Positions 17,530 through 24,908 of a DNA stretch of 64,000 nt are shown piece after piece. The notes under the pieces were generated by a model. The model was not told the DNA's origin and did not search any database. It saw only the letters and a program-made list of their open reading frames with translations. Every line of letters starts with the position of its first letter. Position 1 is the first letter of the stretch. A program made the position numbers and the translations under genes. Source of the DNA: Variovorax sp. EL159 (GTDB taxonomy: Bacteria > Pseudomonadota > Gammaproteobacteria > Burkholderiales > Burkholderiaceae_C); contig NZ_FMUJ01000002.1 of assembly GCF_900100965.1 (NCBI RefSeq), forward strand, positions 1,113,869-1,177,868, read 5' to 3'.

Positions 17530-19458
17530 TCAGGCCACCGGCGCGAGCGGCATCCGCAGCGCCACGTGTGTGTCACCCGGGCGGGAGTCGAGCTGCAGTT
17601 CGGCGCCCAGCCGCCGGGCGCGGGCCCGCAGGCTTCGCAGGCCCGCCCCGTCGGCGCTGCGGGCCGCATCGACCGCAAAGCCGCGGCCGTCGTCGCGCAC
17701 GCTCAACCGAAGCTCCCCCTCCGCGCGCTGCACGGCCACGTCCACGCGGCGGCTCGCGCTGTGCTTCAGCACATTGGTCAGGGCCTCCTGCAGAAAGCGC
17801 AGCAGCTCCAGGCTGTGCGAGGGCGAAAGCTCCAGCGTGTCGATGCCCGACACCTGCCAGCGGCAGTCGATGCCGTTGGCATCGAGGAGCTGCGAGATGC
17901 GATGGCGCAGCGGCACCAGCAGCTCGCCGAAGGCGAGGGCGCCATCGCCCCGGCCGGTGGCGTCGATGATCAGCCGCAGGTCGTCGCGCAGGCTCTTGAG
18001 CATGGCCAGCAGCTGCGGTGCCGACAGTTCTTCGGGCCGGCGCTCCAGCGTCGCGATGCTGCCGACCAGCATGCCGCCCAGCCCGTCGTGCAGGTCGCTC
18101 ACGAGGTTGACGCGCTCGCCGATGCGCGCGTGCGCCAGCTCCAGCGCATGTTGCTGCGCGAGCGTGGCGGCCAGCTCGGCCTTGGCGGCGTTCACTTCCT
18201 CGATCAACTCGGTGTTGAAGTTCTCGATGCGCTTGAGGCTCTGCACGAAGCGCGCCGCCTGCGTCAGGGCCATGCCCAGCAGCAGCACGTACGAGGACAT
18301 CGTCGTGTAGTAGATGTTGCTGTCGATCACCTGCGTGAAAACCAGCAGGTCGTGCCCGGCCGTGACGGCCGACACCGCCATGAAGGGCGCGAGCGAGCGC
18401 ATCGGGCTGTCGCGGTGGCGCAGGGCGTGAATGATCGAGCTGCAGTTCACGGCAATGACCGTCAGCCCGCCCACCAGCGTCCAGATGGCGCGGTGCGTGG
18501 TCAGGCCCGGACCGCTCGCGAGCCACAGGTCGAGCACGCCGGCTGCGGCGACCAGCAGCGCGGCGGCTTCCAGCCGCGGCATGCGCCGCTGGCAGAAGCG
18601 CAGCGCGAAGACGATGTAGGACACGTCGAACACCAGCAGCAGCGACGTGTTCATCGCCTGCCAGCTGTGGTTGCTGGCAAAGGGCCAGGGGCTGGTCGCG
18701 ATCTGGTTGTAGCCGAACAGCAGCCACAGCACGGACATCATCGCGAACCAGCCGTATGCCGTCTCGCGTCGGCGCAGCACCCACAGCGCGGCGAAAAAGG
18801 CCGACACCGCGGCGCTGACCGCCAGGCCCAGCACCTGCAGGTCGCGGCGCACCAGGCGCTCGTGGTCGAACTCGGCCTGCAGCGCGGCCGGCGCGCCGAG
18901 GCTGACCGGCCCCAGCCCCGCCTGGTAGGCGAACAGGCCCGACACCCGCACCAGCAGCGTGTTGGTGCCGGGCTTGAGCAGCGGCGGCGCCAGGAGCCAG
19001 TAGCGCGGCGTGTTCCAGCCGCGCGTGAGCGGCTCGACCAGGCTGTCGTCGCGCGAGATCGGCACGCCATTGAGCGACACCTCGCCGGCCATGTTCAGGT
19101 AGTGCAGCATCAGGCCGGCTTCAGTGACCGGCGACGGCTGCTCCCAGGTGAGCCGGTACCAGACCACGCCGTCGAAATCGGGCCAGCGCTCGGCCCAGCT
19201 GTCGGGCAGGGTGACGGGCGTCCAGCCTTCGGTGGGTGGTGCCGCATCGTCCCAGCCGGTGCCGCGCGCGGCTTCGGCATGGAGTGCGGGCGCGGGTGCA
19301 GATGCGGGTTGCGCCAGCGCCGGGCCGGCCGCGAGAAGAAGAAAAAATGAGAAGAAGCAGGCGCCGATCAGTGCAGCAAGCCGTGCTTTCGCCCCTGGAA
19401 GACCGCCTCGGTGCGCGAGTTGACGGCCAGCTTGCGGTAGATGTTCTTGGTGTGGCAT
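17530..19458 (-). CDS. Membrane sensor histidine kinase with 7TM (7TMR-DISM-like) input
   Basis: 642-aa sensor kinase. A signal-like hydrophobic stretch (about residues 28-49) is followed by a periplasmic beta-sandwich (GWDDAAPPTEGWTPVTLPDSW ... VSLNGVPIS), seven or so membrane helices (about 215-420), then a HisKA_3 dimerisation box DLHDGLGGML with the phospho-accepting His near residue 455, and an HATPase domain with SVRDDGRGFAVD and GLRSLRARARRLG. This is the NarX/DegS-like class that pairs with NarL-type regulators, and such a regulator is encoded just upstream. The Met start at 19458 would overlap that gene by 91 bases; no ATG, GTG or TTG occurs later before the signal sequence, only a CTG overlapping the regulator stop, so the start is uncertain. 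Confidence 0.88.
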   Translation of the reverse strand: MPHQEHLPQAGRQLAHRGGLPGAKARLAALIGACFFSFFLLLAAGPALAQPASAPAPALHAEAARGTGWDDAAPPTEGWTPVTLPDSWAERWPDFDGVVWYRLTWEQPSPVTEAGLMLHYLNMAGEVSLNGVPISRDDSLVEPLTRGWNTPRYWLLAPPLLKPGTNTLLVRVSGLFAYQAGLGPVSLGAPAALQAEFDHERLVRRDLQVLGLAVSAAVSAFFAALWVLRRRETAYGWFAMMSVLWLLFGYNQIATSPWPFASNHSWQAMNTSLLLVFDVSYIVFALRFCQRRMPRLEAAALLVAAAGVLDLWLASGPGLTTHRAIWTLVGGLTVIAVNCSSIIHALRHRDSPMRSLAPFMAVSAVTAGHDLLVFTQVIDSNIYYTTMSSYVLLLGMALTQAARFVQSLKRIENFNTELIEEVNAAKAELAATLAQQHALELAHARIGERVNLVSDLHDGLGGMLVGSIATLERRPEELSAPQLLAMLKSLRDDLRLIIDATGRGDGALAFGELLVPLRHRISQLLDANGIDCRWQVSGIDTLELSPSHSLELLRFLQEALTNVLKHSASRRVDVAVQRAEGELRLSVRDDGRGFAVDAARSADGAGLRSLRARARRLGAELQLDSRPGDTHVALRMPLAPVA

Positions 19459-20093
19459 TCAACGGTCAACCTGGAAATGGACAGCACTTCGGCCATGTCG
19501 CGGTTGCTCAGCCCTTGCGCCACCAGTTCGAGGATTTTGCGTTCACGCGGCGTCAGGGCGGTGGCCGGCGCGGAGGCGGACTCCGTGCCGCTTTCGTCCG
19601 GCAGCACGGCGGCAGCGCGTGTGGGGCCCTGCGTGGTGGCAAGCCACGCGATGATGCGGCGCGCGATGGACGGGTCGATCGATGCGCCGCCCTGCTCGAT
19701 GCTGCGCAGCGCAATGCTCAGTTCGAGGTCGTCCCGCTCCTTGAGCAGGTAGCCGATGGCACCGGCGCGCAGCGCCGCAAAGATGATTTCTTCGGTCCGC
19801 CAGGCCGAGATCACCACCGCCGGAACGCCCGGGCGGCGAATCTGCAGCCAGCTGATCAGCTCCACGCCATTGCCATCGGGCAGACCGATGTCGACCAGAA
19901 CGATGCCGTAGTGATGTTGCTCGAGCAGCAGCTTGGCCCCGGCCACGCTGTCCGCGACGGCGATCAGCTGGTCATCGCAGCCGAGCGTGGACAGCACATA
20001 GCGCAGGCGATCCTGCATCGCCGGATCGTCCTCGATCACGAGCGCGGGGCTCAGTGAAACAGGTTCAGCTTCTTCGATCTGGAGAGATGACAT
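19368..20093 (-). CDS. NarL/FixJ-type response regulator with LuxR HTH
   Basis: 241 aa. The receiver domain (about residues 15-135) has the acidic pocket IEDD (21-23), phospho-acceptor Asp68 in LVDIGLPDGNG, a Ser/Thr switch in VVISAWR and a Lys in YLLKERDD. A 35-residue Ala/Ser/Thr-rich linker leads to a LuxR/GerE helix-turn-helix (TPRERKILELVAQGLSNRDMAEVL ... VECHTKNIYRKL). Partner of the kinase encoded immediately downstream in overlapping frame. The gene order regulator-then-kinase suggests translational coupling. Its promoter must lie in the AT-rich gap at 20094-20354. Confidence 0.92.
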   Translation of the reverse strand: MSSLQIEEAEPVSLSPALVIEDDPAMQDRLRYVLSTLGCDDQLIAVADSVAGAKLLLEQHHYGIVLVDIGLPDGNGVELISWLQIRRPGVPAVVISAWRTEEIIFAALRAGAIGYLLKERDDLELSIALRSIEQGGASIDPSIARRIIAWLATTQGPTRAAAVLPDESGTESASAPATALTPRERKILELVAQGLSNRDMAEVLSISRLTVECHTKNIYRKLAVNSRTEAVFQGRKHGLLH

Positions 20094-20354
20094 GTGGCGG
20101 CATTTTGGATCTGTCTGTCGCGGTGCGTTGGACGTTTTTACTTATTTTCGGGGATTGTTTGCGAGTATTTCAATTTGTATCTATCGTTGCGACATTTACA
20201 AGACAGCAAGCCATGCCGAATCGGCAAGAAGCATCGGCTTTTCTGGAATATCGCGCCCCGCAAGGGGGTTGCGCCGGAAATCGCCCGGCGCGGGGCAAGG
20301 CTGGCGCCGCCGCCGTTCTGGCCCCGTCGGCCCTGGTTTTGAAGGCGGAACGGG
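20094..20354. promoter_or_regulatory. AT-rich promoter gap of the two-component operon, with GC-rich hairpin
   Basis: The left 130 bases are AT-rich and probably hold the leftward promoter for the response regulator and kinase; on the minus strand TTGAAA followed 17 bases later by AT-rich sequence is a possible sigma-70 match. At 20271-20291 GCGCCGG and CCGGCGC form a perfect 7-bp stem with a 7-base loop, about 60 bases downstream of the acetyltransferase stop, a candidate terminator isolating the two transcripts. No gene is seen here. Confidence 0.45.
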
Positions 20355-20954
20355 TTAACCCTTGGCGGGCCGGCACATGATCTCGTAGACCGAGTTCGTG
20401 ACGGGCTCCAGGGGCGCGGCCTTGCGCTGGAAGCCCATGCGCTCGTAGAACGCCACGCTGCGCGGCGTGAAGGTTTCGAGGTAGCAGGCGACGCCTGCCG
20501 CATCCGCCTCGGCCAGCGTGGGGGCCAGAAGCCTCGCACCCAGGCCACGCCCTTGCGCGGCGGGCGAGATGCCGAGGATCGACAGGTACCAGGCCTGCGC
20601 CGGCACGGCGGCGCTCGCGTGCGGGCCCATGAAGTCGACGATGCGGTTGTAGTTCGCGTAACCGCGCGGGCCCAGCGTGCGCGACAGAAACGCGTCTTTG
20701 GCGGCCGACTCCTGCGTGTCTGCCTGCGCGCTCCGTGGCAGCAGCCATGCCGCGGCGCCCAGTTCGCGGTCTTCCAGCGTTTCGCAACGCCCGGTCCGGC
20801 CAGCCTCGCCCAGCGAGTACCCGAAGTACGCCGCCAGCACCGCCTTGCGGACGGGCAGGTCGTTCTCGAAATCGACGGAGATCGCCAGGTAGAACGGATC
20901 GACGATCAGCGCGTCGACAAGGGCGGGTGTGGACAGGGGCTCGGGCAGCGGCAT
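20355..20954 (-). CDS. GNAT-family N-acetyltransferase
   Basis: 199-aa acetyl-CoA-dependent acyltransferase. The pyrophosphate-binding motif A is clear: YLSILGISPAAQGRGLGARLL (Q/R-x-x-G-x-G/A pattern QGRGLG), preceded by the beta-strand AWYLSILG, and followed by the beta-bulge CYLETFTPRSVAFYERMGF that closes the fold. The N-terminal half has VRKAVLAAYFGYSLGEA, giving a substrate pocket whose target cannot be read. It looks monocistronic and codirectional with the two-component genes downstream, separated by a hairpin. Acceptors in such single GNATs range from polyamines to antibiotics and protein N-termini. Confidence 0.88.
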   Translation of the reverse strand: MPLPEPLSTPALVDALIVDPFYLAISVDFENDLPVRKAVLAAYFGYSLGEAGRTGRCETLEDRELGAAAWLLPRSAQADTQESAAKDAFLSRTLGPRGYANYNRIVDFMGPHASAAVPAQAWYLSILGISPAAQGRGLGARLLAPTLAEADAAGVACYLETFTPRSVAFYERMGFQRKAAPLEPVTNSVYEIMCRPAKG

Positions 20955-21063
20955 GCGGGTGGGGCGGGGTCTTCTTTGATGACCCGCGCGATTCTAGGGA
21001 GCCCCGGCTGCGCCCCGCGCGATGTCGCCCGCACGGCGCTCCGTGCGCATTCAGCCGCTTCGG

Positions 21064-21453
21064 TCAGACTTGCGGGATGCGCGCCGGGATTGCGCCCGGG
21101 TCGTACCAGGTGATCGGCCGGATCTCGAACACGCCCGTCTCGAAGGCCAGCCGGTGCGCAGCATGCGTGGCCTCTTCGACGGTTTCGCATTCGACGACGT
21201 ACAGGCCCATGAGCTGTTCCTTCGTCTCGGCGAAGGGGCCGTCGGTGACCAGTGGATGAGTGTCGCCGGCGCGGCGCACCGTGGTGGCGGCATCGGGCAT
21301 CAGCCGCAGCACCGTGCCGAGCCGGCCTTGCGTCTGCAGGTCGTCGCGCAGGTCGGCATGGCGCTCGAGCAGGTCTTCTTCGACACCGGGTGCCCAGGCG
21401 GCCGCAGCAGACTCCGAACCGTAGATCAGGATGGCATAGAGCATGGTCTTCAT
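21064..21453 (-). CDS. YCII/DGPF-domain protein
   Basis: 129-aa dimeric alpha/beta ferredoxin-like protein of the YCII-related (DGPF) family. The signature DGPFAETKEQLMGLYVVEC starts at residue 71, preceded by a His-Pro (THPLVTDGPF). Family members are compact cytoplasmic proteins, some fused to sigma-70 factors; only a few have a demonstrated dehalogenase-like or lyase activity. The start MKTMLYAILIYG was chosen because it begins exactly at the first beta strand; an upstream in-frame extension would be non-family low-complexity sequence. It is divergent from the amidase gene across a spacer that contains a 13-bp tandem repeat. Confidence 0.85.
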   Translation of the reverse strand: MKTMLYAILIYGSESAAAAWAPGVEEDLLERHADLRDDLQTQGRLGTVLRLMPDAATTVRRAGDTHPLVTDGPFAETKEQLMGLYVVECETVEEATHAAHRLAFETGVFEIRPITWYDPGAIPARIPQV

Positions 21454-21540
21454 TGTGTTGCATCCGACGCCGCACGAGTATGCGGCGCGCCGATGCGTTC
21501 GGCAAAAGGGTGCCCGTGCGCGGTGCGCTTGCGCCGCCGC

Positions 21541-21583
21541 ATTGGCCGACTGCATTGGCCGACTGCATTGGCCGACTGCATTG
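21541..21583. repeat. 13-bp tandem repeat (ATTGGCCGACTGC)n
   Basis: Three perfect head-to-tail copies of ATTGGCCGACTGC (21541-21579), then a partial fourth (ATTGG), in the intergenic region between the divergent YCII and amidase genes. The unit is 13 bp, not a multiple of three, consistent with a non-coding location. Copy number may vary by slipped-strand mispairing, and each unit holds the palindromic core TTGGCCGA-like GGCC. Confidence 0.9.
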
Positions 21584-21691
21584 GTGTGACGTCTCCGCAC
21601 GGCCACGACGGCTTTGCCGGGTGCGGCTACGCTGGGCGAACGCACCCCGAACACATCCGCAACACCCCAAGGAACAAAGGAACCCACCGAG

Positions 21692-23164
21692 ATGACGCTG
21701 GCAATGAGCTGGGAAGAATGGACCGCACACGATGGCGTGGCACTGGCCGAACGGGTCCGCAAGGGCGACGTGACGCCGGCCGAACTGGCCGCGCAGGCCG
21801 CGGCCGGCATCGCGAAGGTCAACCCGCAGACCAGCGCCGTGGTCGAGGTCTTCGACGACGTGGTGGCCGACCCGCTGAAGGACGGCATGAACCCCGATGG
21901 CGCGTTCGCCGGCGTGCCCTACCTCATGAAAGACCTGGGCCCGACGCTCAAGGGCCGGCTGCAGGAGTTCGGCTCGCTGCTGATGCAGGGCCATCGCCCC
22001 GCGGCCGACAGCTTTCTCACCGGCAAGATCCGCAAGGCCGGCCTCAACATCGTGGGCCGCAGCACCACGCCCGAGTTCGGCGTGTGCAGCTCGGTCGAGA
22101 ACGCGCTCTTCGTCACCCGCAACCCCTGGGACCTCGACTACACGACCTGCGGCTCGTCGGCCGGCACCGCCGCCGTGGTGGCTGCCGGTGTGCTGCCGCT
22201 GTCGCACGCCACCGATGGTGGTGGCTCCATCCGCATTCCGGCGGGCGTCAACGGCAACATCGGCCTGAAGGTGTCGCGCGGCGTGTTCTCGCTGGCGCCG
22301 GGCCTGTCGGACCTGTCGGGGCTGGTGTCGATCCAGGGCTGCCACAGCCGCACGGTGCGCGACACGGCGGCCTTCGTCGACAACTGCCGCGGCGGTGCGC
22401 CTGGCGAGTTCATGCCTTTCTGGTCGTCGGCCGAGCCCTACAGCGAACTGATCCGACGCGACCCCGGCCGCCTGCGCATTGCGCTGTCGCACGAATGGGG
22501 CGACTTTCGCGCCACGCCGCATTTCGTGGCCGAGCTGGAACGTGTCGGCCGCTTTCTCGAAGGCCTGGGCCACCATGTCGAATGGGCGCTGCCCGAGGTG
22601 GACTTCCAGACCGCGTTCGCGGCCCAGACCACCTGCTACATCAGCAACTTCGCGCAGGTCATCGCGGGCCAGCTGGCGCGGCTGGGGCTCGAAACACCAC
22701 CGCCCGCGCTGCTGGAGCCCATCAATATCAAGATATGGGAAGCGGGGCTGCATACCTCGTACACCGAGCGCGCGAAGATGCAGGCGGTGTTCAACACCAC
22801 CTCGCGCGCCTTCGGCGATTTCTTCGAGCGCTGGGACATCATCCTGACGCCGATCACCGCGCTGCCCACGCCTCGCGTCGGCACCATCGAATACCTCACG
22901 ACCAGCACCAATCCTTCGGTGCATGACTGGTTCGCCAACCTGTGGCGCAACTTCGCGTACACGCCGCTGGCCAACCTGTGCGGGCTGCCGGGCATCTCGC
23001 TGCCGATGGCCAGCCAGGAGAACGGGCTTCCGCTGGGCATCCAGGCGCAAGCGGCGCAAGCCAACGATGGCTTGCTGCTGCAGTTGGCCGCGCAGATCGA
23101 GCGGGCGCTCGATGGCAAGTGGAATGCTGGCCAGCGGCCGGGCGTGCACGTGACCCAGGGGTGA
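21692..23164 (+). CDS. Amidase-signature-family amidase
   Basis: 490-aa hydrolase of carboxamides with the Ser-cisSer-Lys triad. Lys80 lies in YLMKDLG, the cis-Ser in TCGSSAGTAA (Ser155/156) and nucleophile Ser179 in DGGGSIRIPA. Length and order match the family (GatA/6-aminohexanoate-oligomer hydrolase relatives). The start MTLAMSWEEW was selected over an upstream Met because AAAGGAA lies ten bases before it. A variant glycine, CGSSAG and not GGSSGG, is present in the cis-Ser loop, which occurs in several non-GatA amidases. No gatB or gatC lies nearby, so a catabolic amidase is more likely than tRNA amidation. A GNRA-type hairpin sits after its stop. Confidence 0.93.
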   Translation: MTLAMSWEEWTAHDGVALAERVRKGDVTPAELAAQAAAGIAKVNPQTSAVVEVFDDVVADPLKDGMNPDGAFAGVPYLMKDLGPTLKGRLQEFGSLLMQGHRPAADSFLTGKIRKAGLNIVGRSTTPEFGVCSSVENALFVTRNPWDLDYTTCGSSAGTAAVVAAGVLPLSHATDGGGSIRIPAGVNGNIGLKVSRGVFSLAPGLSDLSGLVSIQGCHSRTVRDTAAFVDNCRGGAPGEFMPFWSSAEPYSELIRRDPGRLRIALSHEWGDFRATPHFVAELERVGRFLEGLGHHVEWALPEVDFQTAFAAQTTCYISNFAQVIAGQLARLGLETPPPALLEPINIKIWEAGLHTSYTERAKMQAVFNTTSRAFGDFFERWDIILTPITALPTPRVGTIEYLTTSTNPSVHDWFANLWRNFAYTPLANLCGLPGISLPMASQENGLPLGIQAQAAQANDGLLLQLAAQIERALDGKWNAGQRPGVHVTQG

Positions 23165-23186
23165 TGGCCCGATGACGGTTCGGTGA

Positions 23187-23202
23187 GGCCCCGCAAGGGG
23201 CC
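23187..23202. terminator. GC hairpin with GCAA tetraloop between convergent genes
   Basis: GGCCCC-GCAA-GGGGCC is a perfect 6-bp stem closed by a GNRA tetraloop, located 23 bases after the amidase stop and five bases beyond the alpha/beta hydrolase stop read from the other side. It is self-complementary, so it would fold in both transcripts. No U-run follows on either strand. Confidence 0.55.
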
Positions 23203-23207
23203 GCCGC

Positions 23208-24026
23208 TCAGAGCAGGTTGCGCAGCGCGGCCTCGACGGCGGCGGCCGTGGCGAGCGGCTTTTCCATCGGAAACAAGTGGCTGCCGTCGAGCATCGCGAT
23301 GCGGCCCTTGGTGACCTGCTGGGTCATCGCCATGCCCACGCGCTTCATTTCGGCCGACTGGCGCCCGCCGATGAAGGCGGCTTTGCACTTGAGCGGATGG
23401 CTGCGCAGCAGCGCGCCCAGGTTGTGGGGCAGGGTGTTGTAGATCGCGGTTTCCACGTCGCGGTCGAAGCTCAGCTCGCGGCTGTCCTCGCCGGCGTTCA
23501 GGCCGTCGAAGGTGCCGTGGTCGATGTAGTCGTGCAGCACCTGCTCGTCCCACTTTGCAAAGGCCTTCTTGCTGCGGAAATGCTCGAACACCGCCTCGCG
23601 GTGCGCCCAGGTGTTCTTGCGCTTGCGGCTGATGGCGCCGGGCGAAATGCTCTTCATGAGCGGCGTGCGCTTCACCACGTTCAGCGTGTTGGCGCGCCAG
23701 CCACCGAGGATGGGCGAATCGATCAGCACCACGCCCTTGGCCAGCGTCGGGTGCAGCGCGGCGCACATCAAACTGAGGAAGCCACCGAGCGAATGGCCGA
23801 TGAGGAACACCGGGCCGCCCGCGCGGTCGGCGCGCTGCTTTGCAAAGTCGGCCAGCTGCTGCACCAGGTGCGGCCAGTTGTCGGTGACGGGGTACTTCGG
23901 GTCGTGCCCGAATTTCTCGATGGCATCGACTTCGAAGCCGCGGTTGCGCAGGCTGTCGAGGACGACGCGATAGGTGCTCGCAGGAAAGCTGTTGCCGTGC
24001 GAGAAGACGACGGGCGGCATGGCCAT
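23208..24026 (-). CDS. Alpha/beta-hydrolase
   Basis: 272-aa serine hydrolase. The oxyanion region is FSHGNSFPASTYR (residues 8-20) and the nucleophile elbow is FLIGHSLGGFLSL with Ser79; a late conserved His lies in LLDGSHLFPMEKP (about residue 245). The start was set at MAMPPVV, 14 bases after the Anbu stop, with no strong ribosome site, suggesting translational coupling to the upstream peptidase. A cap region rich in Lys/Arg/Trp (SRKRKNTWAHREAVFEHF) lies between the last strands. Close matches are usually annotated only as alpha/beta hydrolases; the substrate is unknown. Its partnership with Anbu is by position only. Confidence 0.87.
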   Translation of the reverse strand: MAMPPVVFSHGNSFPASTYRVVLDSLRNRGFEVDAIEKFGHDPKYPVTDNWPHLVQQLADFAKQRADRAGGPVFLIGHSLGGFLSLMCAALHPTLAKGVVLIDSPILGGWRANTLNVVKRTPLMKSISPGAISRKRKNTWAHREAVFEHFRSKKAFAKWDEQVLHDYIDHGTFDGLNAGEDSRELSFDRDVETAIYNTLPHNLGALLRSHPLKCKAAFIGGRQSAEMKRVGMAMTQQVTKGRIAMLDGSHLFPMEKPLATAAAVEAALRNLL

Positions 24027-24040
24027 GGCCGGTGCCGCGC

Positions 24041-24880
24041 TCAGATGAGCTTTTCGTCGGGGGTCGAGATCTTGCGCAGCGGGCTGTGCCGCGTGGCGGG
24101 CATCTTCAGCGGATGCTCGGTGGCGCTGTCGTCCCACACCGGGTCTTCGATGCTGTCGAACACTTCGCGCAGCTTCTGGCCCCAGCTGTTGTGCATCATG
24201 CGGTAGTAGGGGTTGTCGGCATCGATGCAGATCACGCGGTCGGTTTCGAGCTTGTTGGCTTCGTACACCACCAGGTCGAGCGGCAGGCCGACCGACAGGT
24301 TCGACTTCATGGTCGAGTCCATCGACACCAGCGCGCACTTGGCGGCTTCGTCGAGCGGCGTCTCGGGCGTGAGCACGCGGTCGAGCACCGGCTTGCCGTA
24401 CTTCGACTCGCCCACCTGGAAGTAGGGTGTCTCGGTGGTGGCTTCGATGAAGTTGCCGGCCGCGTAGACCAGGAAGAGGCGCATGCCTTCGCCCTTGACC
24501 TGCCCGCCGAAGATGAAGGACACGTTGAAGTCCAGCCCCGCATGCTTGAGCGCTTCGGCATCGCGGTCGTACACATGGCGCACCGCCGAGCCGAGCACGC
24601 GCGCGGCATCGAACATGCTCTTGGCGTTCCAGATCGTGATGGGCTCGCCCTGCGTGCCGTCTTCGCGGGTTTCACGAAGCTCTTCGATCTGGAGGATTTC
24701 GCGCACCGACTGCGAGATGCTCAGGTTGCCCGAAGACAGCAGCACCATGACGCGGTCGCCCGGCTGCTCGTAGACGATCATCTTGCGGAAGGTGCTGATG
24801 TGGTCCACGCCCGCGTTCGTGCGCGAGTCGGAGAGAAACACCAGGCCGGCGTTGAGTTTGATGCCTACGCAATAAGTCAT
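24041..24880 (-). CDS. Anbu-type proteasome-related peptidase
   Basis: 279-aa Ntn-hydrolase of the Anbu (ancestral beta subunit) family, a bacterial proteasome homologue that assembles into open helical rings. The start was placed at MTYCVGIKLNAGLVF so the catalytic Thr follows the initiator Met; further motifs are FLSDSRTNAGVDHISTFRK, LSSGNLSISQSV and the Lys33-like region. The upstream in-frame Met would hide the nucleophile. In other bacteria Anbu lies with genes for an ATP-grasp/glutamate-ligase-like pair and a transglutaminase-like protein; those are absent here. Instead it sits between mutS and an alpha/beta hydrolase. The natural substrate of Anbu is unknown. Confidence 0.9.
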   Translation of the reverse strand: MTYCVGIKLNAGLVFLSDSRTNAGVDHISTFRKMIVYEQPGDRVMVLLSSGNLSISQSVREILQIEELRETREDGTQGEPITIWNAKSMFDAARVLGSAVRHVYDRDAEALKHAGLDFNVSFIFGGQVKGEGMRLFLVYAAGNFIEATTETPYFQVGESKYGKPVLDRVLTPETPLDEAAKCALVSMDSTMKSNLSVGLPLDLVVYEANKLETDRVICIDADNPYYRMMHNSWGQKLREVFDSIEDPVWDDSATEHPLKMPATRHSPLRKISTPDEKLI

Positions 24881-24908
24881 GAGTTCGTCTCGCATGAATC
24901 AGGCCCGC

